From: Pagrus major
Taxonomy: Eukaryota > Chordata > Actinopteri > Spariformes > Sparidae
Assembly: GCF_040436345.1 (NCBI RefSeq)
Contig: NC_133230.1
Location: 24,314,197-24,378,196, forward strand
DNA: 64,000 bases
Reading direction: 5' to 3'
The notes under the pieces are model-generated. The model searched no databases. It was not told the DNA's origin and saw nothing but the letters and a program-made list of their open reading frames with translations. Of the stretch, positions 27,801 through 64,000 are shown one piece after another. The position numbers and the translations under genes were made by a program. Numbering within the stretch: position 1 is the stretch's first letter; every line of letters begins with the position of its first letter.

Positions 27801-30800
27801 AGTCTCACAATTAAAAAATCAGCCCACGCAGTAGCATCAACACCTCCAGGATCAATGTCTTGCAGGTAACAAGATCTACGTTTATACAATTACTATCAAT
27901 AATATCGATAACTAACATCCCGTTTAAAAATGGGTTCAAATTTCACATTTGGAATATGACAGGTGGTGCCTCGAGCTCATTTAATATGGCTGGAGGAGGG
28001 TGGGATGCACTGCACAAGAGCACAAAATGTGTATTAATCCGCAGTTGAAAATAGTCCCACGAAAAAAGCACAGTTTACACCTCTTTGAATGAAAACTGCT
28101 AAAAACTACAGCGCCCAGCTGTTTCAGGAAACCACAGAGCCTTATTTAAAATTTAAACTATAGATTTGTGAGCTGTTTTGAAAGGATTCATTCCTTTTGT
28201 TATTTAAGTCTTTATTTAGTTTTTCAATCAACATGAACATTAACACAAAGGTACAAATATGGAGAAATTAAAAAAGTCCACCAGCACAATACCAGTCTTT
28301 GAGAAAGTCATCCATTGACCCACTCTAGGGATCCCACTCGGCAACTAAAGAAAAGTCCAAATATATAAATAAAAGAGAGAGCCCGTCCTTACGCCATAAT
28401 AATTAAGTCAAGGACAGACATACACCCGAAGGCAAATACATTTCTCCAAATTAAGTCTCCTTTAATAAAAGACAAAAACCTGTTCCAGACAAGCTGATAT
28501 GACTTTTTATGGTTGTGTAGGTTAGCTAACATTAACTTCATTAAAGCCATTAACTTAACCCAATCTCTATATTCCAGTCTGACTTGACTTTTCCAATGGC
28601 GGAGGATACTCCTAGCAGCTGAAATAAAGCCTGTTAGAGCTAGGGCAAATGCTGGCTTGGATATTGTGGGTGAACGCGACCTGTCCCCCAGGAGGCAAAG
28701 TTGAATTGATCCGGGCACAGGTGTGCCCAGCCACTCCTGTGTGGCTTTAATTATTTCCTTCCAGAAGGGCAGAACCAGAGGGCAGGCCCACATTACATAG
28801 ATAAAGGTGCCTACCTGCCCAAACTATTTTCTAGTAAACGGATTTTATGAAGCTGGACAGGTGTAAAGTAATAACGTCGAAGTATCTTATAGTGTATAAA
28901 TGTGCCTCTGGCTTCTCTTGTGAACCAGCCTGCACTGGAAATTATCTTTGCCCACGAGTCCTCGTCAATGTTCACATTGAAATCCGTCTGCCATATTAGC
29001 CTAAGATTCTCACAACTGCCATAGGATTCATTTCTTCAGACAGTGTAGGAAGGGGGGTTACAGTCAAAAAAGCGAATTTGTGAAGGCAAAGGAAATGGAG
29101 CTATATATACGTTTTGAATCTTATTTAAGTTCTTTTGTTTTCTTATTTAGTTACGTTGGTATTATTATTACTGTGAGTGTTATTGTTGTTGTCTTACTTT
29201 ATTTATGCTTTACTTGATTGCATCTATACTTGTATACTTGCTGTATACTTGCTCTTAAACTATGTTTAATGATAATTATTTGTATTGTTCTCTAAAAAAA
29301 TGATTTTTAGTAGCGCATTTATTAATTAATTCAAAATTAAAAGCTGAATATTGGAGGTAATAATAGGCCAAGCCAATAATCAGTGGACAGTGTGTATACA
29401 GTATATGCATACATGTAAATATATGTATGATTCACTTTTACTTGTATGTTTTATATTTTGATTATTGCCAGATATTAACTTTTGATACTTAAGTGCATTT
29501 AATATCAGATACTTTAAGATTATTTGTATTTGGGACAAACAAGAATAATATTTTAACACAGTATCTTTACTTCTACTCCAGTATGACTTTTATGACTTTT
29601 TGCTGACAAAAGAAAATATATAAATATGTCAGCCTCGTCCTTTTGTGCATAGAAACAGGGACGGTCATCATTGTGACAGAAGCCAGTGAATTACTTTGAA
29701 CACATTGTCCTTTTCCGGTGCTGGGTATCAATATGCTCTCCAGGCAGTACTGTACTGCCCTCTCATTGGCTGGGTTGTTTGGTTTTGTTCAGCATCATGT
29801 GGATGTGTCGTGAGTTGGTGACTGACCGTAGACCGTGTGCCCTGAGCTCCCGGCTGCTCCTCAACCTCTCCAGGTCCTCCACGTCTCGGAACAGGAAGAA
29901 GACGTCTTTGCATTCGGGATGGGTCTCAAACAACCTGTTACCAAGACAACGACAGTACACGCAGCCATCCGTGAGCCTCAGAGAGCCGTTCATGTAGAGC
30001 AGCCTGTCATATTCATTCTGAATTCCCAACCAAGATGACATAAAAAATGAAGAGTTTAGTGCAGCCCATCAACATTGTGAATAGAGATCTGATTGTGCCT
30101 TTCTGATCTTATTCCACTTCTTCATATCATCACTATCCTCTGCTCTGGTTTTTATACCCCAACAGCAGCAATCAGCAGCAGGCCATGGTGGATCTGTGAG
30201 TTTTTTTTTAACCACCTGGAGCTGTGATGAGCCGCCCTGCCCTGTCAAGACGCGGGGGACGGAGTCTCAGACTAATGGAGCCTCTGCTCCTGCTCGAGTC
30301 TTTTCCTTTTATCTGGTTTAACCTCAATCAGTTTCCTTAAGCATGCTGCCATCCAATCAGAGAGCCTCCCAGTCTCCAGCTGAGGTACCTGTGATTAGTC
30401 ATGCTACCAGAATACACAGTGGCTTCCTCTCAATGTGAGCTCACAATGAGATGCGAGGCTTATTGTAAGTCTCGGAGGGGAAATGAGAGGGGAAAAACAG
30501 GAGAATGATAGTGTCTTCATGTTTTAAATTGATTTAAACGGGGACTCTTAATTGCTCAGCAACACAGAGCGAGGCATTAAAAATAAATCAGGATTGAAAA
30601 CAGTTGTGGGTGTGGCAGGCCCAACAGAAGCTTATTCCATTTTCTGTGTTCTTAGACCAAGCAGAGTCCTCTTGAATAAATGCAATAGATGCCTCTAACA
30701 TAACATGTGCACCCTTTTGTAGATAGATAGATGAATAGAGGTGCAGGAAGAGGTGTTAGAGATGTGATGGCCACTGCGCCCCAGAAAAACAGGAAATTGG

Positions 30801-32087
30801 CTGCTGTTTATTCATCCATCAACAACATATCAAGAGCTGCTTATTTTTGGCCCATTGTGCGTACTTGTTGTGGACGTTGGTGTAGATGCAAGCATGCGAT
30901 ACATATGCAGACAATGCAGCACTATACAGCTCATGTGGAATTTTAATTGCCGTTGGCACTCATGAATAAATCCCACAAGGGCAGCAATCACACACTAAAA
31001 AAATGAGATTCCCATTTGCTGTTCTACTGTAACAATGGCTGTTCAGTGATGGGATACAAGCCCTGACAGCCTGGGGGCCCTGGGGTGGCCCTGACCCACA
31101 AGAGGCCTATGCATTTCCAGACCAACACGTTAAGGTCAATCTCTTCAACCACCGAGGTCACCCTGGGGACACATGCCGTTAATTGGGCTGCTAGCCATGT
31201 TGCCTGGTCATCTTTTCAGTAGATCCAGCAGCTGCAGCCTGAATGTTGTTTTATTCCACCGCCAAAGGCCAAACATGGTTTTTCCCGGACGCTGGCCGTC
31301 ATCATCATCATAATTGATAAAATGCATTTATTTTCCTGATGGCCTTTAATTGTATAGTGGACCTGGAGCTGTGTGTTATTATGTAATCTTGTCAAGATGT
31401 GATGTGAAGTGATAAGATGGGAGGAGGGGTACTGTGCTCCGAGCTGTCAGTGGAAAGGTGTGGGTCAGGAGGCAGAGCAGGAAGAGGATGTGCCGGAGGT
31501 GGGTGAGGTGGAGGGATGCTGGATGTTCAGTTACTGGCTGTATGAAAAGGTCAGCGTCGTAATGTCTCGAAAGACTCTGCAGACCTCTCTTGTCTTGGGC
31601 CAGGAGTCAACACTTGCTCCTTGCTGCCATTTTGTGTCCTGGGTTTCATTCGACTGCAATATTTAGGCAAACTACTGCTAAACAACTTGTTTTGCATCCA
31701 CAGAATCATGTCATAAAGCTTAAAAAATAATTTCAACATTTCTGCAGGGAATCACAGTATTTATAAAAGCTACTCAGTGTGACCTGATGACACTTAAAAC
31801 AGTCCTTATCCTATGTTTTACATTACCTCTACCCTTTCTAGGTGAATCATCTCTTTAATTAAGGGTTTTTTCACTGGAAAATGTACAGAACGTGCTTGAT
31901 CATCTTACCTGACAAACATAATAATCCCAACTTTGGCAATATCGTCCCGGATAACTTTCCAGGACTCTTTAATCATCTGGATCTGATCCTCTCTGGGATG
32001 CGCAGCAGCAGCAGCAGCAGCAGCATCCTCTGTGGTCCTCTCTCCAAACTCAGCTTTTGCCGCCAGACCTGATATTGCGCAGCCCAT
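24898..32087 (-). CDS. xgb: Globin X (membrane-associated vertebrate globin)
   Basis: Five exons on the - strand: 32087-31909, 29934-29827, 26917-26797, 26544-26464, 25017-24898, giving 202 codons with all phases consistent. The N-terminus MGCAISG carries a Gly2 myristoylation and Cys3 palmitoylation signal, known for globin X and implying plasma-membrane attachment. An Ala8 run (residues 22-29) precedes the globin fold, which starts about residue 33 (IQMIKESWKVIRDDIAKVG). The distal E7 His is probably H93 (RAHGLRVMSF) and the proximal F8 His H125 (LELGKSHYHY), so a hexacoordinate-type haem site is intact. LFETHPECKDVFFLFRDVED is a globin X hallmark. The C-terminal tail after the H helix is Arg/Lys-rich. 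Proposed family functions are redox or nitrite chemistry and membrane protection, not oxygen transport. Some donors are unusual (GTCAGT after exon 2). Mammals have lost this gene. Confidence 0.95.
25180..25452 (+). repeat. Family A element, degraded copy
   Basis: Recognised by CAATTTCCCAGAGCTCAATG, ATCATCTTCAAATTGCTTC, AACAGTCCAAAACCCCAAAG, TTTAAGAAGCTGGAATCAGC and the terminal GATGTTGCAGCTCTAGA. The left terminus is eroded. It lies in the last intron of globin X. Confidence 0.55.
28190..29100 (-). mobile_element. 5'-truncated L1/Tx1-like LINE fragment
   Basis: On the - strand a broken reading frame (about 29,010 to 28,389) encodes sequence like the C-terminal end of fish L1-clade ORF2 proteins. 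It includes IWQTDFNVNIDEDSWAKI, REARGTFIHYKILRRYYFTP, an in-frame stop near 28,815, then MWACPLVLPFWKEIIKATQ, where a cysteine-containing motif is usual. Only the post-reverse-transcriptase tail and a 3' untranslated region survive. The endonuclease and polymerase domains are absent. It is non-functional. AGGATTCATTCCTT (28183-28196) and AGGATTCATTTCTT (29023-29036) may be the diverged target duplication. Confidence 0.7.
29460..29600. repeat. Dispersed repeat fragment (TACTTAAGT-type)
   Basis: TTTTGATACTTAAGTGCATT, TAATATCAGATACTTTAAGA and TTACTTCTACTCCAGTATGA follow the pattern of a common fish repeat built on ATACTTAAGTAC/TACTCAAGTA words. A related piece is at about 57770-57826. Assignment is from pattern memory only. 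Confidence 0.45.
29935..31908 (-). other. xgb: Globin X intron 1
   Basis: The 2-kb intron begins (on -) with a strong AG|GTAAGA donor and ends CTTGGTAACAG. A short (GATA)n run lies near 30720. No repeat element, exon or RNA gene was recognised. It is a candidate place for regulatory sequence, but nothing specific supports that. Confidence 0.7.
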
Positions 32088-32535
32088 TCTTCATTAGAAA
32101 CAAAAATAATACACGTTGATGTTTTTTTTCTTTCTTTTTTTCTTTCGATCCAGGAGTGGGGAAAAACAAGGGTTATTTGATTTCGCGCCGGAGGAAATTT
32201 GTTGTTGCTGGCATGTGGTCTAAGTGCGCGACTCCTCCGATTGCGTTTTTGAACTCCACTCCTGTGGCTGGTGTCACGAATCAGAGTCAAGTCAAGTCAG
32301 TACGCAGACAGACAGGATGCAAGAGCTGGTCATTGGTACAAAAATAAAAACCCTAGCTGATGAGGACATACTAAGCAGGCGTTATGCTTTTATGTTGAAG
32401 GATTGCCATGCGGACTTCCGGTGTGTATTTGTGGCTCACTTGACGCAGCTTGAGAGGGCAAGGACGGTCCAAGAGCAACCTGAGGCACCGAGGATGGTCC
32501 TTTTAAATCAAATATAGCTCATAGAAATTAATAAG

Positions 32536-32536
32536 C

Positions 32537-32579
<43 letters not shown>
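32536..32579. repeat. (AAT)n microsatellite
   Basis: About fourteen uninterrupted ATA/AAT units. It lies some 450 bp upstream of the globin X start codon. Confidence 0.9.
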
Positions 32580-32697
32580 GCTAAAACAACCATTCCCCCC
32601 ATTACTTCTGACCTAAATCAAACCGAATTATGTACAAAAGTAAGAAATGTTAAAGAAAAGAGCATAACACAATGTTATTAACCAAGTGAGGAAACGT

Positions 32698-33060
32698 TTA
32701 AAGGTACAATATGTAAGAATTTTAGTTGAAAACATTCAAAAATTAAAACCATCAACAGTATGTGACGAAATAATAGTTTTGACGTTATGACGTCTATGTA
32801 TGTGTCTCCAGACCTTATTTTCAGGTTAATTAAATCCAATTGCCGGAACAAATGTTGGCAATGTACATTTTTGCAAACCAGGGAAATGTTGAAACTTAAC
32901 ATTTCTTTATGTGGCAACCTTACTTCTTCAGTTCAATTATCTATTTTACGCGTGACTGCTTTGTGCTTATGGTATGGTTTGGTTTAGGCACAAAAAACAC
33001 TTAGGGTTAGAGTTATGGAAAAGATGACGTTTTGGCTTAAAGTACCTGTTTTGGTCCACA
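32698..33060. repeat. Probable dispersed repeat fragments
   Basis: Two blocks look like widespread fish repeats. TTAAAGGTACAATATGTAAG begins one, and TGGTTTGGTTTAGGCACAAA with TTAGGGTTAGAGTTATGGAA and TTTTGGCTTAAAGTA marks the second. Boundaries are not defined and no terminal repeats were confirmed. Confidence 0.45.
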
Positions 33061-33940
33061 AATTGTCCCAAGTCTCCCTAAAAATATTCAGTAGTTTTAC
33101 ACTTGAAATGCTGGAATGCAACCTCAAATTGCGGTCACTTGCTTGGCAGCCTAGGCGCCTGCAACTACACCACGTGACATTGAAGTCACAGTATAAATGT
33201 GTGACGTGAATGTGATACATATTGTGGCTATGTCAATATGGTACTAAACCTATGGCATGTGAAAATGTTAATGTATCTGGTTGGCAGCGACATAAACTGC
33301 CCGCATTATTTCAGGCAAAGGGTTTTTTATTTTTGTTCCATTGTTTATTTGAATGTTATTTTTGGTCACAGATGCTTTAACAACTTCAGACCATCAGGTT
33401 CTCACAGGTCTTTGAACGTTTGTGAATTTAAGGGGGGAAATCGAAAGTTTTTGAGAATAGACGAGAAATAAACATAGGTTATCAAAGTGTTTGAATTTAT
33501 ATATTTTGAGCAAAAATTGGAATTTAAGTTCTTCTGATACTTGTATATATAGATTACATTCTGCTGTCTGCATGTGTCTGGCACTTTCCTGCCATCACTG
33601 TAACACAGCACACACATTAAAGCCTCTCCCTTCTTTTTAATTGTTGTCTTTGAGCATCTGTATAGTCTGCTCGTTCTCATCATAAAAACTCTCAGTGTTG
33701 CAACATTAATTAACCTTGATCTCTGTCTAAAACTATACTGTGTTGGGTCCATGAATTTGAGGGAATTGGGCCTGGAAAGTCCTTAAACTGGATGTTTGAG
33801 AAGGTATGGGACAATGTCATAATATCATCCTTAGTTTAGTGTGGCCGCTTGGCCACAGAACAGATGAATATACTGTACAGCATTTGAGATGCATGATAGG
33901 GTAAAGAGGAGACCAATACGGACACTTAACCATTTCTGTT

Positions 33941-34688
33941 TTTATTGAAAATATGGGAAACTTCAAGTATGAAACAATATATTTTCTGGAATGGAAAAGT
34001 AAAAAGGGTCGCTACTTGTCAGTATTTACATGAGGCCAATCTCTCCCAAATATACAGCTTCATAAATAACATTAAAGTAAATATACAACTTGTCGAGAAA
34101 AATAAAGCTCCAGTGATACAGTATGTGAAAACAGTTTTAGAAGCAGCGACCGTAGACGTGGAACCAAATTACTGCTGTGACCACAAGCATTAAAAGTCAA
34201 CAAATGTTAAAAGGAAACCCTCTTTGGTGCACGCTCAGAGACTTCTCTCTTGTCAATGAGACTTTAGCTCCTTTTTGCTTTCCCCTGAAACTCCAGCTGA
34301 CAGCTTACATGGTTAAATGATAATAAAGTGAGTACAGCAAGAACCACCACCTGAGGGAGGGAACCAAGTAGGTGCATATAATCATAAAGTAGAACCTAAT
34401 CTTCAATTGATACAGAGAACTACATACATATTTTTACATAAACGTGTATCTTACAGTGCAGAAAAATACCAAATGTACAAATGAATACACCTTTTCAAAA
34501 GCAATATGCTGTCCCCTCGTGGCCCTCACCAATAACATGTGACATCCCTTTCATGGTGTAACTGTGTCATTCTGTTAAAAACAATGTGCAGGCAACAAGT
34601 TGCATTCTTTTGAGGGTAAAACAGAAAATGGGAGGTAACTGGCAGATGTTTCCATGTGATAGTCCCTGATAATAAAAATGTACATGCT
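33941..34688 (-). other. plekhg3: plekhg3 3' untranslated region with poly(A) signal
   Basis: Downstream of the stop (34689-34691 on -) is about 750 bp of non-coding sequence up to TTTATT at 33941-33946, which is AATAAA on the - strand. Cleavage is expected near 33,925. A TTTATT-poor interval before it supports this as the main site. Confidence 0.65.
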
Positions 34689-61109
<26,421 letters not shown>

Positions 61110-61862
61110 GGCACTCAGGCCTCTGGAGCTGACAAAACAAAACATGAAGGCTCAGACATAATCAAGGTACTTCATGTTAGAGCTTACAGTAGACACAGTT
61201 GGGTTCGCAAATAACAATTACTTTCATTATCATTTAATCTGCTGGTTATTTTCATGACAAAATCGATTATAGTGTCAAAAATTGTGAAAAACTCTCATCA
61301 TAGTTTCACAGAGCCCTAAATTGGCATCTTCAAATTGCTTCTTTTGCCCAATCAACAGTCCTAAACCAAAAAAACTCTTCATTTAGTATCATAAATAACA
61401 AAGAAAATCAGCTAATTATATTGACTGAAAGGGATCATCAATCATCAAAAAAGTTTGCACAGCATGGGAATATTTATCATTCTTGGTGGGTTCTCATTAA
61501 AAAAAACGTTTTAACTTTTATTCCTTTGTCAAGCGAGCCATGCCTTTTCTACTGGCCTCACCACTGAAAGCAAACCAGCTTCGGTCTATTCAGGTCTTAG
61601 ATATAAAAGGAAATTCTTCCCATTCCCCTGCTCACTGGTCTGCGCTTGCTCATGCCACTGGCTAATATAGTATAGCAAGGCTGGGACTGAGGTATGCACA
61701 GTGGAGGAAACTGTGATATGAACTCATGCTAATCAGTAGAGAAAGGGCAGGAGGGGGTTGGAATGATAACAGTCGAGCTAAACATGAATGTACACGCAAG
61801 AGATTTAGCAGCTACAAGGTAAATGTGGTGGATCTGACATTTACAAACCTCTCTGATAAGGC

Positions 61863-62205
61863 TGCAACAAAGAATTACTTCCATTTTGGTTAATGTGTTG
61901 ATCATTTTCTTGATAAATCAATTAGTTGTTTGTTGTTGAAATGTTAAAATAATTTTGTGAAAAATGTTGATCACTTTTTTTTTTTAAAGGCACAAGGTGA
62001 TGTCCTCAAATGTCTTGTTTTGTCTACAGTTTACTGTCATGAAGGAGTTTTACAAAAAAAAGAAAGTATTCACATTTGAGTGGCTGCAATCAGAATTTTT
62101 TTTCTTTAAAAATTACTCAAAAACAATTAATCAATGAACAAAAAAGAAGGCTTTTCATTTAATAGTTGACAACCAATCAATTAAATGGACTGTAGCAGCA
62201 ATTCA
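61863..62205 (+). repeat. Family A element copy
   Basis: AAGGCTGCAACAAAGAATTA, AATTAGTTGTTTGTTG, AAGGTGATGTCCTCAAATGT, CAGTTTACTGTCATGAAGG, TTCACATTTGAGTGGCTGCA and AATAGTTGACAACCAATC occur in family order. Boundaries are approximate. Confidence 0.6.
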
Positions 62206-62439
62206 TGCAATTTGAGCGATATAAGTATCAATTATGCATCTTTAATTGATGTGTAGCATTTTTGAAATTGCTTTACAAAAAGAAATATCACTACCATAAC
62301 TATGAATGCCTGCTGTGCGCTCATTCAAAAAGTGGGTAGGTAGGTACATTTTATATTATTCAGTCTTATCAGTATACTTTTTTTTTTTATAATTGTTACA
62401 AATGGATCAATGATGCATCAAAACAAGTTATTAGTGTAA

Positions 62440-62552
62440 CTGTCCCGTGAGACTACAGGTTCAACCCTGGCATGTATTTTTCTAATCCCTCATGCCAGGC
62501 AGCGGTGCTGTTAATGATGAGGTGTGTCGCCTCTGAGCCACTGTGCTGCCAG
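62440..62552 (-). repeat. Possible tRNA-derived SINE-like fragment
   Basis: On the - strand it begins GGCAGCACAGTGGCTCAGAG and contains ACAGCACCGCTGCC and GGGTTGAACC, echoing a common fish repeat whose sequence runs GGCAGCAC-GTGG..., ...AGCACTG-TGCC..., GGGTTCGAACC. A polymerase III B-box-like word (GGTTCAACCC) is readable on +. It is too degraded to be a tRNA gene. Confidence 0.35.
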
Positions 62553-64000
62553 TTTCTCACATCACTGCCCCTCTGGCTCCTTACAACAAATTAACATGGA
62601 AGACTGTGCATGAGAACTCGTCTCCCTGTGATTCCTGGTGAGCCTCTGGCCTTTTAAACATCACATTCTTGGGCCATCTAGATCAGAGGAGCGGGAATTC
62701 TTCAGGGATTAGGATGGGCATTGTTCCCAGTGCGTTGCTGTCCACTGTGCCGAGCTGACAGCCAGGCCAGCCGAGGCCAACAGAACCCACTGCCAGGAGG
62801 TTCACCAATTAAGATGTGCAGGAATGCAAGGAGGAAAATCACAGAGCTGGATCCACACATTAGGATCACTGCTTCACTGTAGGGTCCCTGCAGCTGCAGC
62901 CTGGACTCAAGTAGAGCATGTTTACTGGACAAGAAGGTCAGCCGCTATAAAACTGTTATTATTTTGTTTTCATCCACCAGCAAAGCACAACAAGCGAGTA
63001 GGGGAAAAAATCTTTTTCATCCTTTAAAAATGAAATGTGGGTTCTTTGTAGAGCTCATTTATTTAAAAGATCCCCTGTGGAATTTTTCTAACCATTTTCA
63101 GTACTTGGGAACACATTTGTTTGTATCTCACGATGCACAACGACATACAGCACAAAGTAAAAGTAACAGAAGTAACGCACCTAATAACCTTGCATGCACC
63201 AACAAAGGCAAGGATGAAGATGACTGTTAGCTAGCAAACACATGTAAACAATGCAAGTCTTAAACATTCTATAAAACTAATTGCAAATATTTTACAAAGA
63301 AGAACATTTAGCATGTTTGCGAGACCTCAAGGATACACACACAATTCCAATTGGTGAGAAAGACTTAATGTAAACATACATTTTCATTATTTACAACATA
63401 CAATATTACAAAATATAACTATAAAACATCTTCAGAAAAGAAAATATTTCAACATCGCCATTTTTAATCTGACTGAAATCAATAACCTTGTTGCATCTTT
63501 GAGTGCAAAACTTATAACAAATGCTGTAAAACAAGCAGATTTATGCTCAGTCTTGGCAGCGCTGCTTCAATGACATTCTTCAAGACTGAAGCCTCCTCAA
63601 ACTGCTTTTGACCAAGCTCGACCAATTGATTTTCAAGTGGAGGGTTCATGTAACCTGCAGTAGTAGTATTCATGTCGAGGGGCAGGTTTTGAACTTGTCT
63701 CTGAACTCCGAACTAATAAAATCCTCTCATAATCCCACCTACCGTGACCTATGAGCTAACCCCGCTTAATGGCCAGACCAGAACTATGCTAATCTGTCGT
63801 TGGTCAATGAGAGGCTAGACTAGGAATAATAGGCTCAAAACCTATATACACTGGAAAAACATTTTGAAGAACCAGACGTCTACAATGTCTTATCCAAGGC
63901 TGTCAGTGGATGTAGAAAATGTTTTGGGTGGAGAAAGTCAAAATGTTTAATAATCTCTGGCAGGACATGGTAAAGCGATGTAACCGACACATCTGGACAG

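Larger units (their letters stand above)
26918..29826 (-). other. xgb: Globin X intron 2
   Basis: This 2.9-kb intron lies between the distal-histidine exon and the proximal-histidine exon. It hosts the LINE fragment at 28,190-29,100 and a repeat fragment at 29,460-29,600. The remainder is AT-rich with no exon seen. The branch/acceptor on the - strand is TTTTTTCTTTCCAG. Confidence 0.75.
32088..33930. other. Intergenic region between globin X and plekhg3
   Basis: This holds the globin X 5' flank (- strand promoter, GC-richer at about 32180-32260), an (AAT)n microsatellite at about 32536-32579 and apparent dispersed-repeat fragments. These are TTAAAGGTACAATATGTAAG at about 32698 and TGGTTTGGTTTAGGCACAAA at about 32974, followed by AGGGTTAGAGTTATGGAAAA. 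No coding exon was found. Confidence 0.65.
61129..64000. other. Upstream flank of plekhg3: repeats, no exon recognised
   Basis: This probably belongs to a 5' untranslated intron or promoter-distal region of plekhg3. Family A copies lie at about 61200-61450 (ACAGAGCCCTAAATTGGCAT; CAATCAACAGTCCTAAACC) and 61863-62205 (AAGGCTGCAACAAAGAATTA; TTAATAGTTGACAACCAATC). A SINE-like piece is at about 62440-62552. The last 1.4 kb is unremarkable AT-rich DNA. Confidence 0.6.

Noticed and set aside
28389-28793. 134-codon open frame on the - strand as a host gene
   Set aside because: The sequence is the tail of a LINE ORF2. Upstream homologous sequence is broken by a stop and the rest of the element is missing.
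62440-62552. tRNA gene (B-box-like GGTTCAACCC)
   Set aside because: No A box, acceptor stem or anticodon arm could be paired. The context looks like a degraded SINE-like repeat.

Overview
This window is vertebrate nuclear DNA, almost certainly from a ray-finned (probably spiny-rayed) teleost. It holds five spliced protein-coding genes with GT-AG introns of moderate size, abundant (CA)n/(TG)n microsatellites, and many old copies of short inverted-repeat elements of the kind common in bony-fish genomes. One gene is globin X, which fish keep and mammals have lost. No prokaryotic operons, CRISPR arrays, phage genes or toxin genes were seen. All gene models were built by hand from splice sites, reading-frame phase and remembered family sequences; no alignment was run.

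Layout. (1) 1-17,640, + strand: cep170b, a centrosomal/microtubule FHA-domain protein, from inside its first coding exon to its stop codon at 15,889 (18 exons in the window). It contains an AT-AC minor-spliceosome intron and a GC-AG intron. (2) 17,963-21,422, + strand: pld4, a membrane-anchored phospholipase D-family exonuclease, 10 exons and 483 codons, with both HKD motifs intact. The cep170b-pld4 neighbourhood matches human 14q32.33. (3) 22,175-23,734, + strand: srp14, the Alu-domain protein of the signal recognition particle, 5 exons and 110 codons. (4) 32,087-24,898, - strand: globin X, 5 exons and 202 codons, with a dual-acylation N-terminus and an eight-alanine run. It converges tail-to-tail on srp14. 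(5) 61,109-34,689, - strand: plekhg3, a DH-PH Rho-family exchange factor, reconstructed as 17 coding segments and about 1,380 codons. It includes a first coding exon 12 kb upstream of the rest, a 31-nt exon and a probable 11-nt microexon. The last 2.9 kb (61,129-64,000) is upstream sequence or a 5' untranslated intron of plekhg3 with no recognisable exon.

The genes do not form a pathway. They are a conserved vertebrate neighbourhood with independent jobs: centrosome, endolysosomal nucleic-acid turnover, protein targeting, membrane-linked haem protein, and Rho GTPase signalling. Introns and spacers hold copies of at least two inverted-repeat element families, a 5'-truncated L1/Tx1-like LINE fragment, a retroposon nested in an older element with a visible 9-bp target duplication, fragments of other dispersed repeats, and two dinucleotide arrays of about 115 bp.

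Nothing here looks like an undescribed biological system. The most useful items are the AT-AC intron of cep170b, the 11-nt microexon and remote first exon of plekhg3, the alanine insertion in globin X, CTCF-like motifs, and possible IRF/ETS sites before pld4.
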